Below, one piece after another: positions 1 through 10,796 of a stretch of 44,360 nucleotides of DNA; position 1 is the first letter of the stretch; every line of letters starts with the position of its first letter. The notes beneath the pieces were generated by a model. The model did not search any database and was not told the DNA's origin. It saw nothing but the letters and a program-made list of their open reading frames with translations. Source of the DNA: Myxococcales bacterium (lineage in GTDB: Bacteria; Myxococcota_A; Polyangia; Polyangiales; Polyangiaceae); NCBI GenBank assembly GCA_005777185.1, contig SXNL01000281.1:1-44360 (forward strand). The letters are read 5' to 3'. The position numbers and the translations under genes are program-made.

Positions 1-40
1 ATCGCACCTCGATGGTCCTTCCTGAGACCGATCCCTGCCA

Positions 41-187
41 GCGCTCCTCCCTCTCCCTTCAGGGAGAGGGAGGCCGGGAGGGTGAGGTCTGCGCGGGGCT
101 CGCGCGCTCCTCCCTCTCCCTTCAGGGAGAGGGAGGCCGGGAGGGTGAGGTCTGCGCGGGGCTCGCGCGAGGGTGAGGTCTGCGCGG
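41..187. repeat. 63-bp tandem REP-like hairpin repeat, two copies plus a partial third
   Basis: Unit 1 spans 41-103 and unit 2 spans 104-166, and they are identical by eye. A fragment at 169-187 repeats the GAGGGTGAGGTCTGCGCGG end. Each unit contains a perfect 13-bp stem: CCTCCCTCTCCCT (46-58 in unit 1) pairs with 61-73 across a 2-base loop. CTCTCCC/GGGAGAG palindromes followed by GGGTGAGG are common as dispersed intergenic repeats in GC-rich proteobacteria and myxobacteria. The family assignment is from memory; the repeat itself is seen directly. Confidence 0.85.
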
Positions 188-215
188 TCATCCCGGACCT
201 CTTCGTCTCCCCCTG

Positions 216-288
216 AAGAGCTGTCCAAATTGCGCGCGCCCTCTCCCGTCAACGAAGGGCAGCCCCGGGCAATTGTTGGACAGCTCTT
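216..288. repeat. 73-bp element with near-20-bp terminal inverted repeats
   Basis: AAGAGCTGTCCAA (216-228) is perfectly inverted as TTGGACAGCTCTT (276-288). The similarity continues inward as ATTGC against GCAATTG with a 2-base gap, giving an imperfect arm of about 20 bases around a 35-base GC-rich core. It could be a miniature inverted-repeat element or a long hairpin. No transposase gene is nearby. Confidence 0.6.
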
Positions 289-393
289 GAGCGCGCGTAG
301 CGCGCGATTTGGGGGAGACCGACGCGCGCAGCGCGGCGAGTGGGGGCACCCCTTCTCTTGCGCTGGAGCGCGCCTAACCGATCGGCATTGCGC

Positions 394-2151
394 CTAGAAG
401 CGGGCCTGCAGCGCGAGCCCGGTGCCGACGCGGGTCGGGCTCTGGAAGACGCGGAGCGAGGCGGTGCCCTCCACTGGATCGCGCACCACGAGCGTGCCGT
501 TGTTGTCGCGGACGACCTGCACCCACAGGTTCGCCGCGACGACTTCCGAGATGTCCCAGCGCAGGTTGAAGCGCCCCTGCACGATCGCCGAGCGGGCCTT
601 GTTGAGGGGGAGGATCGACTCGTCGCCCTGCGCCCGCACCACGATGGTGCGTGAAGACGGGAGGCCGCCGATCGTGAAGTCGCTACGGAACGTGGCCGGG
701 AGCTGGAGGCCGCCGCCGAGCTGCGGCGTGAGGTGCGCGGCCGCGATGTGGTAGTCGGCCGCGAGCGCGCCGAAGAGCTCGGGATCGGTGTTCGCGTCCT
801 TCGGCAGGGTCTCGAAGGGGATGAAGCCCGGGACGTTGCGCACCACGAAGGGGAGGTTGCGGTAGATGCCCGTCGCGCTCACCCGGAGGTAGCCCGCCTT
901 GACGATGCCCTGGACCGCGCCGGCGACCGACGACTGATCCTTCAGCGAGCCGTCGACGTCGAAGTCCTTGAGGTGCTGCCGGAGGAGCGCGCCCTCGACG
1001 CCGACGCTGAAGGCAAGCTGGTCGGGATCGTACTTCTCCGGGCGGAACATGATCATCGGTGCGGCAGGATCGTTCCGGTAGAGCTGGAAGTCGACGGACT
1101 GCGGGACGGGCATGTTCTGGTGAAGGAGCGCGCGGGCGGATCCACCCCACGTGTAGATGGACCTGCCGCGGACGTCCGACAGATCGGCCTTGCCCTGCTG
1201 GAAGTAGCCGCCGCCGAGGTCGAACCGGACGTTGTCGGTCGGGTCCACGCCGAGGCCGCCGAGGGCGCCGAAGTTCGTCTCGCCCACGCGCACGACCTCG
1301 ACGTCGTTCTGCCCGCTGGCCGTGAGCACCTGCTCCGGCTGGACGATGGTGGCCGTCTTCATGCCGCCGAACACGTAGAACTTCTTGTGGTCGTACTGGA
1401 CCTTGAAGCCAGGTGACGATCCCTGGATGCGAGGAAAGATCGACTGGTTGATCGAGGCGGCGGTGCCGCCCCACGAGATGTCGTACAGGTACCCGAGGCG
1501 GAACCGATCGGTGTCGAGCGGGAAGAACACGGCCGACAGGCCCACCTTCTCGGCGCCCGTCTTGTAGAAAAGGCGGAGGTACGACCCCGAGTCGTACAGC
1601 GCGGAGTTGAGGTTCCCGCTGTTCTGCGACATCTGTCCCAGATCGAAGCGCAGGACGACGGCCGCTTCGGTCGTGAGGTTCTCGACGAAGCCGGGCATCT
1701 TCTTGTACATCACGAGGTGCGTGAGGTTCTCGCGGCCCGCGAAGCGCGAGTTGAGGTTGTCGAAGAACAGCCTGTACTGCGGACGGTCGCCGATGCTGAA
1801 CGTGGGGGAGAGCGGAATGAGCTCTCCCGTGCGGTGGAGGAAGTCGTCGTCGCCGAACGTCCAGGTGAGGCGCGTATCCATGAAATTGCCCGTGTTCATG
1901 CCGGGCGGGGCGGTGCCCAAGGCGCGCGCCCCGGCGGTGCCGCCGACGTCGACAGGCGGCGGGTCCTTCTTCTCGGGCGGGGGCGGGTCCACCTTCTCGG
2001 GCGGGGGTGGGTCCTTCTTCTCGGGCGTCGGCGCGGTCGGGTCGACGGAGACCGTGCCGGCGGTCCCTCCGCCCACTTGCTGGGCCGCGGCGGGGCTGGA
2101 CGCGAGGACGAGGAGGATCGCGGGGAGGCCCGTCCGGAGTCTGGGGATCAT
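394..2151 (-). CDS. Secreted outer-membrane beta-barrel-like protein with Pro-rich linker
   Basis: A 585-residue protein of unrecognised family. From the ATG at 2151 it has a clean signal peptide (basic MIPRLR, hydrophobic core, AAAQ cleavage region). The first in-frame ATG, 21 bases upstream, would add only MLTPRER. Next comes a low-complexity linker of repeated PPPPEKKDPPP units, about residues 40-70. A long region rich in alternating aromatic and polar segments follows, with many Gly/Asn/Asp turns, and the protein ends in ...ALQARF. The terminal Phe and alternation fit an outer-membrane beta-barrel, and the Pro-rich linker could cross peptidoglycan or reach other envelope proteins. It is the third gene after the nucleotidase and calcium-repeat lipoprotein, 49 bases after the latter. 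Substrate and function are unknown. The coding call is firm; the barrel is an inference. Confidence 0.75.
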   Translation of the reverse strand: MIPRLRTGLPAILLVLASSPAAAQQVGGGTAGTVSVDPTAPTPEKKDPPPPEKVDPPPPEKKDPPPVDVGGTAGARALGTAPPGMNTGNFMDTRLTWTFGDDDFLHRTGELIPLSPTFSIGDRPQYRLFFDNLNSRFAGRENLTHLVMYKKMPGFVENLTTEAAVVLRFDLGQMSQNSGNLNSALYDSGSYLRLFYKTGAEKVGLSAVFFPLDTDRFRLGYLYDISWGGTAASINQSIFPRIQGSSPGFKVQYDHKKFYVFGGMKTATIVQPEQVLTASGQNDVEVVRVGETNFGALGGLGVDPTDNVRFDLGGGYFQQGKADLSDVRGRSIYTWGGSARALLHQNMPVPQSVDFQLYRNDPAAPMIMFRPEKYDPDQLAFSVGVEGALLRQHLKDFDVDGSLKDQSSVAGAVQGIVKAGYLRVSATGIYRNLPFVVRNVPGFIPFETLPKDANTDPELFGALAADYHIAAAHLTPQLGGGLQLPATFRSDFTIGGLPSSRTIVVRAQGDESILPLNKARSAIVQGRFNLRWDISEVVAANLWVQVVRDNNGTLVVRDPVEGTASLRVFQSPTRVGTGLALQARF

Positions 2152-2200
2152 GCGTTCTCTGGGGGTGAGCATTTGGCCGGTGGATCGGGCCTGTCGGCCG

Positions 2201-3784
2201 CTATTGCGTTCCTGAGTTGAGATCGATGAGCTGGCGCGGGAAGACGCACGCCCTGTCCATCGGGACGAGGGGCGCCGCGAGATCGATGATGATGTCGTCC
2301 TTGCAGCGGGCCTCGAGCGTGAACTGCGCGCCGCCCGAGAAGTAGCGGAGCGTGCCGGTGAAGGCGCGGATCGCCTTGCCGCGGAGATCGAGGGGGAGGA
2401 AGCTCGGCGAGGTCGAGCCGTCGGCCTGTATCTTCGCCTTCAGCCCGTTCACCGTGTCGGTCACGACGAGCTGGAAGGCGCTGCGCGCCGCGAAGTTGGA
2501 GTACTCGGTGCATTCGAGATCCACCGCGCACGCCGCGGAGCACGACTTCTCGGGCTCCTTGGTGAAGTCGACCCGGCCGTCCTTGTTGAAGTCGCAGTTC
2601 GAGGCGTCATCGGTCGCCGCACACTGGTACGAGCCGTCCGCCCTCTTCGTGCAAGGCGTGTCGCCGGGCCCGAAGTGCCGGGTCACGCGCGTCTCCACCT
2701 TCTCCAGCGTCTGCACGCGGACGAGGCCCGACAGGTTCTGGAAGAGCAGCGCCTGGCTGCTGAGGTCGTCGGGCCGCAGCACGTACGGCTCGGGCAGGCC
2801 GCAGGGCCGCAGGCGCGGATCCCACTCCTCCAGCGTGAACGTCGGGAAGCCGATCTCGGTGAAGCCGAAGAAGTCGATGGCGGTGCCGCGGTAGGTCTTG
2901 ATGCGATCGCACACGCGCATGCCTGGCGGAGCGTTGAAGGTGAAGGCGAACACCGAGGACGCGCCGCGCGGCTTCTGGCCGTCCGCGCGCTTCTTGTCCT
3001 TGTTCTCCTGGTAGCTCGCCGGTGGCGTGAAGCGCTGCTCGATCGCGTCGTCGACATCCGTGACATAGAACCCGTCGGACGCGATGCGTGTGACGATCGT
3101 GGTGAAGACGAAGCGCTGGTTCAGCTCGTCGAAGCCGGTGTCGATCTGGATCTGCTGCTTGGGGAAGGATGTCGCGGCGCCGCCCTGGGAGACGCCGCGC
3201 ACGTCCGCCACGCGGGGGAGGGCGTAGAAGATGGCCTCGCTGGCGCCCGCGGTGTACGTGCCACCCGTCTCGGAGTCGTCGTTCGCGAAGGCGCAGCCCT
3301 CGTCCGCGGGGTAGTCGAAGCGGCCGTCGCCGTCGTTGTCCTTTCCGTCGGAGCACGCGGCTGGCGGGTCACGACGAGGATCGGTCGGCACGTAGCCCAG
3401 GTCCTCCGCGAGGATGTGGGTCTCGCCGTACGCCCCGAGGATGTTCACGTTCACGGGGGCGGACTCGCCCGCGGTGACGAGCACGTTGCGCCCCTCGACC
3501 CCCGGCCCGGAGACCGATTGCACGCTCCCGGGCTTCACGGACAGGCGAAGCTGCCCGGTGAACGCGGCGTCCTGGGTGCCGTCCGCCTTGAGCACGCGCA
3601 CCTTCACGCCGTACGCGGCCGGGTACTCGATCGCCAGGGGCAGCGGCTGCGCGCGCGTGCCCGTGGCGATCGGCGGCTGGAGCTCGACGGAGATGCGCGC
3701 CGTGCTCCCGCGCACCGGGAACGCGCCCGTGCACGCCGTGCCGGCGGCGGCCACGAGGCCGAGGGTGACGACGAGACGCCTCAT
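2201..3784 (-). CDS. Lipoprotein with calcium-binding-type Asp/Gly repeat
   Basis: A 527-residue protein of unknown function. The ATG at 3784 overlaps the stop of the upstream nucleotidase gene as ATGA, so translation is probably coupled. The N-terminus MRRLVVTLGLVAAAGTAC is a lipoprotein-like signal with Cys18 as the likely lipidation site, but the lipobox is atypical (Gly at -3). After a domain of about 120 residues comes CSDGKDNDGDGRFD...DEGC, the thrombospondin-type-3/calcium-loop motif common in myxobacterial surface proteins. A second Asp-rich loop (CDFNKDGRVDF) sits near residue 420 among several Cys residues. No catalytic motif was recognised. Position between a lipidated nucleotidase and an outer-membrane barrel suggests a partner in one envelope complex. 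An open frame continues upstream of the chosen start, but it is out of frame with the nucleotidase and was discarded. Confidence 0.8.
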   Translation of the reverse strand: MRRLVVTLGLVAAAGTACTGAFPVRGSTARISVELQPPIATGTRAQPLPLAIEYPAAYGVKVRVLKADGTQDAAFTGQLRLSVKPGSVQSVSGPGVEGRNVLVTAGESAPVNVNILGAYGETHILAEDLGYVPTDPRRDPPAACSDGKDNDGDGRFDYPADEGCAFANDDSETGGTYTAGASEAIFYALPRVADVRGVSQGGAATSFPKQQIQIDTGFDELNQRFVFTTIVTRIASDGFYVTDVDDAIEQRFTPPASYQENKDKKRADGQKPRGASSVFAFTFNAPPGMRVCDRIKTYRGTAIDFFGFTEIGFPTFTLEEWDPRLRPCGLPEPYVLRPDDLSSQALLFQNLSGLVRVQTLEKVETRVTRHFGPGDTPCTKRADGSYQCAATDDASNCDFNKDGRVDFTKEPEKSCSAACAVDLECTEYSNFAARSAFQLVVTDTVNGLKAKIQADGSTSPSFLPLDLRGKAIRAFTGTLRYFSGGAQFTLEARCKDDIIIDLAAPLVPMDRACVFPRQLIDLNSGTQ

Positions 3785-6189
3785 CGACCGATCATCTCCA
3801 GTCGCGCGTCGCTGAAGTTGCCGAGGTTGCGATCCACGCACGAGAGGTACTTGCAGGACTCCCCGCCGAGCACGCATGGAGCGAGCTTCACCTGACAGGC
3901 CTGCGCGTCGGGCGATCCGAGGCATCGCTTGATGTGGAACTGCGCCACGCCGTCGCGGCAAGGCGCCGGGACGCAGCGCCCCGAGCGACCCTCGCACGCG
4001 CCGTCCGTCTGGCAGGTGAGGTTGTCGCCCGAGCCGATCGTCTTCACGTGGCCCGGGCAGGCGCACACGGTCGCCCCGTCCGTGCCGCACTCCTGGTCCG
4101 TCGCGCAGGCCTTGAGCCCGTCGGGGGTTCCGTTCGCCTTGCTGTACCCGCAAGGCTTCCCGGCGCGCATGTAGTCGATGAGGGCGTCGCGCTGCTGCAC
4201 CTTGGTGTCGAACTGCGTCGTGTTGCGCTGCAGCACGCGGAAGCCCGAGCCGCCGCCCGCGAGGTAGTTGCTCGTCGCGAGCTCGTAGAGGTTCGTCTTG
4301 CTGATCGGGGCCAGACAGAGCCCGGCCCCGCCCGCCGCCGCGTGGCTGCGATCGCACTGGCTCGGCAGCTTCTCCGGGCACTCCGCGTCGGACTTGCAGG
4401 GCACTCGCGCCCCGTCCTCCCTCTGGAGGTACCCGATGTACACGTTGTCGGCGCACGCCTCGACCTTGCACCGGCCGTTCTCGCACGTTGCTCCGTCGAC
4501 GCACTCGGCGTCGATGGCGCACGGTTTGTCGAGCCCCGGCTGGCTGCAGGTGGTGCAGTTGAGGCGCACGCGGGCGCCGGCGATCTGCGACTGGGCGGTG
4601 CAGCCACGCCGCGAGGAGCGGCGCGCGACGAAGTCGAAGAGCTGCTGCACCTCGAGCCCGGACAGCTGCATCTTCGAGATGGAGTTGTCGAACGGGAAGA
4701 CGTTGTACATCTGCTCGATGGTGATCGGCCCGGGGTTGATGTCCGCCCGGATGCCCGTCGTGTTCGTGAGCGAGAAGTCGGTCTGGATGCCCAGCCGGAG
4801 CCACATCGCCGTCGCGACCATGTTGCCGAGCGGGGAGTCGCCGCCCGACGACGAGATGCGGCGCGCACCGTTCGGGCTGTAGCCCACGAGGATGTCGAGG
4901 TCGGCGACCGTGTCGAGGGTCCGACGGTAGGGCTCGAGGAGTTGCTTCACGACCGGGTCCTCGGGGACGCTCTGGTCGATGGGGAAGGCCGCGTAGCGGC
5001 TGGTCAGCACCTCGAAGCCGTTCGTCGGATCGTAGTCCTTTGGATCACCGGTCGGGGAAATCTGGGCCGGATCGTTCGAGACCATGAGGTCGAGGCGCCC
5101 GACGTACTTCGCGAACGCCCCGGAGTGGGCGATGATCACCTTGCGCGGCTGGCACTGCCGGCGGAACTGCCAGGGGTGGTTCACAGGATCGGGGTGGAGG
5201 GCGTCCTTCGGCGGATCCCTGCTCGTGTCGACCGTCAGGTTCGGGTCGACCGACCAGATGAAGCCCGGATTGAGCGGATCGCCCGAGCAATCGACGATCT
5301 CCTGGGGCGGGTTGATGACGATGTGGTTGTGACCCCCGAGGACGACGTCGATGCCCGTGGTGCTCCGGACCATCCGCTGGTCGACCTCGAGGCCGAGGTG
5401 GGTGAGCATGACCACCAGGTCGACGTAGGGGCGGAGGAGGTCGATGTAGAACTGGGCGACCTCGGCCGTGTTGAGCGGCGTGATGCCCAGGCGGTTGGGC
5501 TGATCGAAGATCGACGTCAGGCTCGACAGGTTGGCCATGCCGATGACCGCGACCTTGAGGCCACCCTGGTTGAAGACCTCGAAGGGGCGCGTGATCGTCC
5601 CTAGCCGTCCGTAGTTGGGCACGTCGCCGGTGCCGGCCTGCTGGCCCTCGAACTTGTAGTTCGCGGCGAGCAGTCGGTAGCTCGACCACTTCTGCATCTG
5701 CGTCACGAGCGAGTTCAGGCCCTTGTCGAACTCGTGGTTCCCGACCACGGCCGCGTCGATGCCCATCGCGGCGAGGGATCTCACCTCCGGCTCCCCCGCG
5801 TAGAAGTTGAAGATGGGCGCGCCCTGGAAGCAGTCCCCCGAGTCGAGGTGGAGCACCCGGTCGGCGCGGGCGCGCTCGCGGTTCACGACGTGGGCGACCC
5901 TCGCCACGCCACCGACGTTCGACACGAGGCTCAGCTGCCCGAGGCCGAGGTCCGAGTCGATCTGCGTGATGACCTGCTCGAACGGGTACAGCCGGGAGTG
6001 GATGTCCGACGTGTGCAGCATGGTCATGCGCACGGTGCACGCCTGTCCCTTGGGGCAGGGGCCCTCCGCGGCGTCGGCCGGGTTCTTCCCCGCACACCCC
6101 GGGGAGGCCGTGGCGAAGACGAGCGCGAGGACGAGCAGGACGAGCGCGCGGGTCGCCTTGGTTGGGAGCCGGGGCCAGGATTGCCGCAT
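3781..6189 (-). CDS. 5'-nucleotidase/UshA-family metallophosphoesterase lipoprotein
   Basis: An 802-residue lipoprotein. From the ATG at 6189 there is a basic n-region, a Leu/Val/Ala core and SPGC, with Cys32 the likely lipidated residue. An ATG at 6213 is also possible. The calcineurin-like metallophosphatase domain shows all its metal motifs in order: TSDIH, DSGDCF, VGNHEFD, MLTHLG and GGHNH. The 5'-nucleotidase C-terminal domain follows (GNMVATAM...TNTTGIRADI...NVFPFDN) and ends with YELATSNYLAGGGSGF. Family members hydrolyse nucleotides or related phosphoesters outside the inner membrane. Two Cys-rich inserts (CAIDAECVDGATC and a longer C-terminal block with about 15 Cys) are not part of the core family and are typical of Polyangiales lipoproteins. 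It is first of three overlapping or closely spaced genes. Substrate is not predictable. Confidence 0.9.
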   Translation of the reverse strand: MRQSWPRLPTKATRALVLLVLALVFATASPGCAGKNPADAAEGPCPKGQACTVRMTMLHTSDIHSRLYPFEQVITQIDSDLGLGQLSLVSNVGGVARVAHVVNRERARADRVLHLDSGDCFQGAPIFNFYAGEPEVRSLAAMGIDAAVVGNHEFDKGLNSLVTQMQKWSSYRLLAANYKFEGQQAGTGDVPNYGRLGTITRPFEVFNQGGLKVAVIGMANLSSLTSIFDQPNRLGITPLNTAEVAQFYIDLLRPYVDLVVMLTHLGLEVDQRMVRSTTGIDVVLGGHNHIVINPPQEIVDCSGDPLNPGFIWSVDPNLTVDTSRDPPKDALHPDPVNHPWQFRRQCQPRKVIIAHSGAFAKYVGRLDLMVSNDPAQISPTGDPKDYDPTNGFEVLTSRYAAFPIDQSVPEDPVVKQLLEPYRRTLDTVADLDILVGYSPNGARRISSSGGDSPLGNMVATAMWLRLGIQTDFSLTNTTGIRADINPGPITIEQMYNVFPFDNSISKMQLSGLEVQQLFDFVARRSSRRGCTAQSQIAGARVRLNCTTCSQPGLDKPCAIDAECVDGATCENGRCKVEACADNVYIGYLQREDGARVPCKSDAECPEKLPSQCDRSHAAAGGAGLCLAPISKTNLYELATSNYLAGGGSGFRVLQRNTTQFDTKVQQRDALIDYMRAGKPCGYSKANGTPDGLKACATDQECGTDGATVCACPGHVKTIGSGDNLTCQTDGACEGRSGRCVPAPCRDGVAQFHIKRCLGSPDAQACQVKLAPCVLGGESCKYLSCVDRNLGNFSDARLEMIGR

Positions 6190-6244
6190 GAGCGGCGCGC
6201 ACCCTACCACCATGCGCGCCACCGGCGGCGAAGAAAGAGCGGCG

Positions 6245-8926
6245 TCAGGCGGGGGAGAGCCGCACGATCTCGGCGCCGATGCGGTACCCGCTCGGATCCG
6301 TCCGCAGGACGGGGCCGAGTCCCATCTTGCGCAGCGTCGCCAGCGCCACGTGGACGCGGTGCAGGCCGGACTCCGCGGAGACCTGCTCACCGGGCCACCC
6401 CGCGTCGAGGAGCGCGAAGGAGTCGACGGTCGCGCCGGGATCCTCGATGGCCTTCGCCGCCAGGCACTCGAGCAGGCGCCGGAGGAGGGCGCGACGCGAG
6501 AGGTCGACGCGCGGGCCGTCCCCCACGTGGAAGAACGCCGCCTCGGGGCCGACGCGGAGCACGGCCCGGAGCGGCGGCCCGGCGAGGTCGCGCAGCCTCT
6601 CCGCGAGAAGGGGCTCCGCGAGGCGAAGCGCCAGGCGGACATCGAGGGACGTCTCCCGGATACGGTCCGGTTGACCCGCGCGCTGGCCCGTGCCGCGGGT
6701 GATCTCGAGCTCCGCGTTCGCGAGGTGGCGACGCCGCACGTCGTCGTGTGAACGGTCGGCCCGCGCGAGGTGGAGGAGGCCCCGGAGCACGTGCGACGTG
6801 GCCACCAGGGAGGGCCGAAGGGCGGCGGCCACGTGTGACTCGGCGCGCGCGAACGTGTCCTCCGCCGCGTCGAGGTCGCCGAGCCTCGCCTCCGCCGCGG
6901 CCTTGTGGACGAGGAAGTGCCCGAGCGGGTACTGGTGCCGATCCTCCGCTGCGCCCGCGACCGCCTGGTCGAACCATGCGAGGGCGGCCTTCGCATCGCC
7001 GAGGAGGTGGTGGGCGATCCCGAGGTAGCCTCGCGCGCTCCTCAGGAACAACCTGTCCTCCGCGCCCATCAGGCCCGCGTGCGCGCGATCGAGGTGCTGC
7101 GTGCCCTGCACGAATCGGCCCTGATCGAGCGCGAGCGACCCCCGCCACAGTTCCAGGATCGCCAGGAATCGCCGGTTCTTCGCGCGCTCGAGCACCACCT
7201 CGGCCTCGTCGAAGAGGGTCCGCGCGAGGGCGGCGTCCGCGCATTCCATGCAGGCGTTCCCGTACAGCGCGAGCGCCAGGCCGAGATCGCTCACGTCCCC
7301 GCCGCGACGCCGCGCGTCCACCACGTCACGAAGGACCTCGCGGGCCTCGCTCGGCCTCCCTCCCAGGAGGAGCACGAGGCCCCGGGCGAACCCTCCGGCC
7401 GCGTCCAGGGGCGCCGCCGTGGCGTCCCCGTGGAGTCGCGCCGCGTCGTCCGGAAAGCCCTGCCAGTAGAGCGCGAGCGCGAGGATGCTGCGCGCCTCCG
7501 CCTCGACGGCAGGGAGCCCCGCGCGCGCCGCCGCGTCCGCGCCGCTCGAGAGCGCCGCACGACCCGCGTCGAGCTTGCCGAGCATCACGCGGGCGCGCCC
7601 GGCCGCGACGAGCACCTTCGCCAGCGTGCCCTCGTCGACGCCGAGCTCGAGGGCCGCGGCGGCACGAGAGAGGCGACGCTCGTATGGCGCGACGGGGCCG
7701 TAGGCATCGACCAGCGGCCGCTCGGCGAGCAGCACGAGGGCGGCCATCCGGGGATCGTGATCGACGTGACTCTCGAACACGGCGTCGAAGATGGGCGCCT
7801 CGAGCGCGATCTCGTCGATCGGCGCCTCCCCGGCCTCGCGCCGGCGCTCGAACTCCTCCGCCACCGTCGCCGCGTACGTCGCAAGGCGATCGCGGGCGGC
7901 CTCGAGCGCGCCGGGCGGTGCCTGGCGGAGCGCGAACGCGCGCACCGTCTCCCACAAGGAGAAGCGCAGCTCGCCAGGGAGCGTCGCTGGCTCGAACGAG
8001 CGCACGAGCGATCGCGCCGCGAGCGCGTCGAGCACGTCGAGCGGTGTGTGCCCACCCCCGAGCTGGAGGACGGCCTCGGCGCCTTCCAGGGTGAAGCTAC
8101 CCGGGAAGACGGCGGCCTGCGTCAGCGCCTCGCGCTCGGCCGGCGACAGAAGATCGAACGCGACCGCGATCGCTCCCTCGAGGTGCACGCGGCGATCTTC
8201 GCCTCCGCGCGCGCGGAGGAGCTCGAACCGCTGGCTCGTGCGCGCCAGGATCTCGCGGGGGCCGAGGACCGCCGCCCGCCCGGCGGCGAGCTCGACGGCG
8301 AGCGGGAGCCGGTCGAGCTCGCTGACGAGTCGCTCGACGTCGCCGCGGTTCGCGTCCGTGACCTGGAAGTCCGGCCTGAGGAGGCGGCTGCGGGCCGCGA
8401 ACAGATCGACCGCCTCGTCGAGTGAGAGGCTGGCGATCTCCACGCACGCCTCGCCAGCGATGCCCGACCGGCGCTGCGACGTCAACACCACCGACAGGCG
8501 CGGCGCGCGCGAGACGAGGTCCTCGATCCACGACGCCGCCGCGCCGATCACGCGGTCGACGTCGTCGAGGAGGAGGACGGCCGGGCCCAGCGCGTCGACG
8601 GCGCGGGCCACGCCCGTCCCCGGATCGACGCCCAGGGCGGCGTGGACGGCCCCGACCAGCTCGTCCGCGTCGGTGACCGTCGAGGCGTCGCAGGCGACGA
8701 TCGCCCGACCCTCGAGCCCTGCCAGCGTGTACGAGGCGAAGCGCGACTTCCCCGCGCCGGGTGGTCCCACGACCGTCACGAGCCGGTGCCCGCTCGCCAG
8801 TCGCGCGAGGAAGAGCTCACGCTCTCCGGCGCGCCCTACGAAGGTCGACAGACCGCGCGTCACGCCTCGCGCCGTCGCGAGCGAGGCCATCGTGGCGGGC
8901 GGGCGATCCGACGACCGCGTCGTCAC
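6245..8926 (-). CDS. STAND-ATPase transcriptional regulator, AfsR/LuxR-like, with C-terminal winged helix
   Basis: An 893-residue predicted regulator. The NB-ARC-like ATPase has Walker A GPPGAGKS at residues 54-61, a Walker B-like AVLLLDDVD, and the downstream LPLAVELAAGRA helix typical of STAND proteins. A long Ala/Leu-rich TPR-type helical region fills the middle. The last 80 residues (LLDAGWPGE...RVHVALATLRKMGL...GYRI) match an OmpR-type winged-helix DNA-binding domain. In AfsR/SARP proteins that domain is N-terminal, so the order here is reversed. The GTG start at 8926 lies one base after the ptsI stop, pointing to co-transcription. An ATG at 8890 is the alternative start and keeps all domains. 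Neither has a good Shine-Dalgarno. Function inferred: a signal- and ATP-gated regulator linked to PTS expression. Confidence 0.85.
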   Translation of the reverse strand: MTTRSSDRPPATMASLATARGVTRGLSTFVGRAGERELFLARLASGHRLVTVVGPPGAGKSRFASYTLAGLEGRAIVACDASTVTDADELVGAVHAALGVDPGTGVARAVDALGPAVLLLDDVDRVIGAAASWIEDLVSRAPRLSVVLTSQRRSGIAGEACVEIASLSLDEAVDLFAARSRLLRPDFQVTDANRGDVERLVSELDRLPLAVELAAGRAAVLGPREILARTSQRFELLRARGGEDRRVHLEGAIAVAFDLLSPAEREALTQAAVFPGSFTLEGAEAVLQLGGGHTPLDVLDALAARSLVRSFEPATLPGELRFSLWETVRAFALRQAPPGALEAARDRLATYAATVAEEFERRREAGEAPIDEIALEAPIFDAVFESHVDHDPRMAALVLLAERPLVDAYGPVAPYERRLSRAAAALELGVDEGTLAKVLVAAGRARVMLGKLDAGRAALSSGADAAARAGLPAVEAEARSILALALYWQGFPDDAARLHGDATAAPLDAAGGFARGLVLLLGGRPSEAREVLRDVVDARRRGGDVSDLGLALALYGNACMECADAALARTLFDEAEVVLERAKNRRFLAILELWRGSLALDQGRFVQGTQHLDRAHAGLMGAEDRLFLRSARGYLGIAHHLLGDAKAALAWFDQAVAGAAEDRHQYPLGHFLVHKAAAEARLGDLDAAEDTFARAESHVAAALRPSLVATSHVLRGLLHLARADRSHDDVRRRHLANAELEITRGTGQRAGQPDRIRETSLDVRLALRLAEPLLAERLRDLAGPPLRAVLRVGPEAAFFHVGDGPRVDLSRRALLRRLLECLAAKAIEDPGATVDSFALLDAGWPGEQVSAESGLHRVHVALATLRKMGLGPVLRTDPSGYRIGAEIVRLSPA

Positions 8927-8927
8927 G

Positions 8928-10792
<1,865 letters not shown>

Positions 10793-10796
<4 letters not shown>

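Larger units (their letters stand above)
1..393. other. Intergenic region with repeats, no convincing gene
   Basis: No reading frame here looks coding. The stretch holds a 63-base tandem repeat (41-187), a separate inverted-repeat element (216-288) and a tract of alternating GCGC. It lies downstream of the long minus-strand gene run that ends at 394, so the hairpins could end that transcript, although none is followed by a clear T-run. Confidence 0.6.

Noticed and set aside
41-187. CRISPR array
   Set aside because: The repeats are directly adjacent with no unique spacers and contain long palindromes; no cas genes are nearby.
173-654. Short plus-strand frames at the window start
   Set aside because: They cover repeats or lie antisense to the end of the beta-barrel gene, with no initiation signal or recognisable product.
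3785-4804. Upstream extension of the calcium-repeat lipoprotein
   Set aside because: It overlaps the nucleotidase in another frame, is Arg-rich without features, and the signal peptide starts at 3784.
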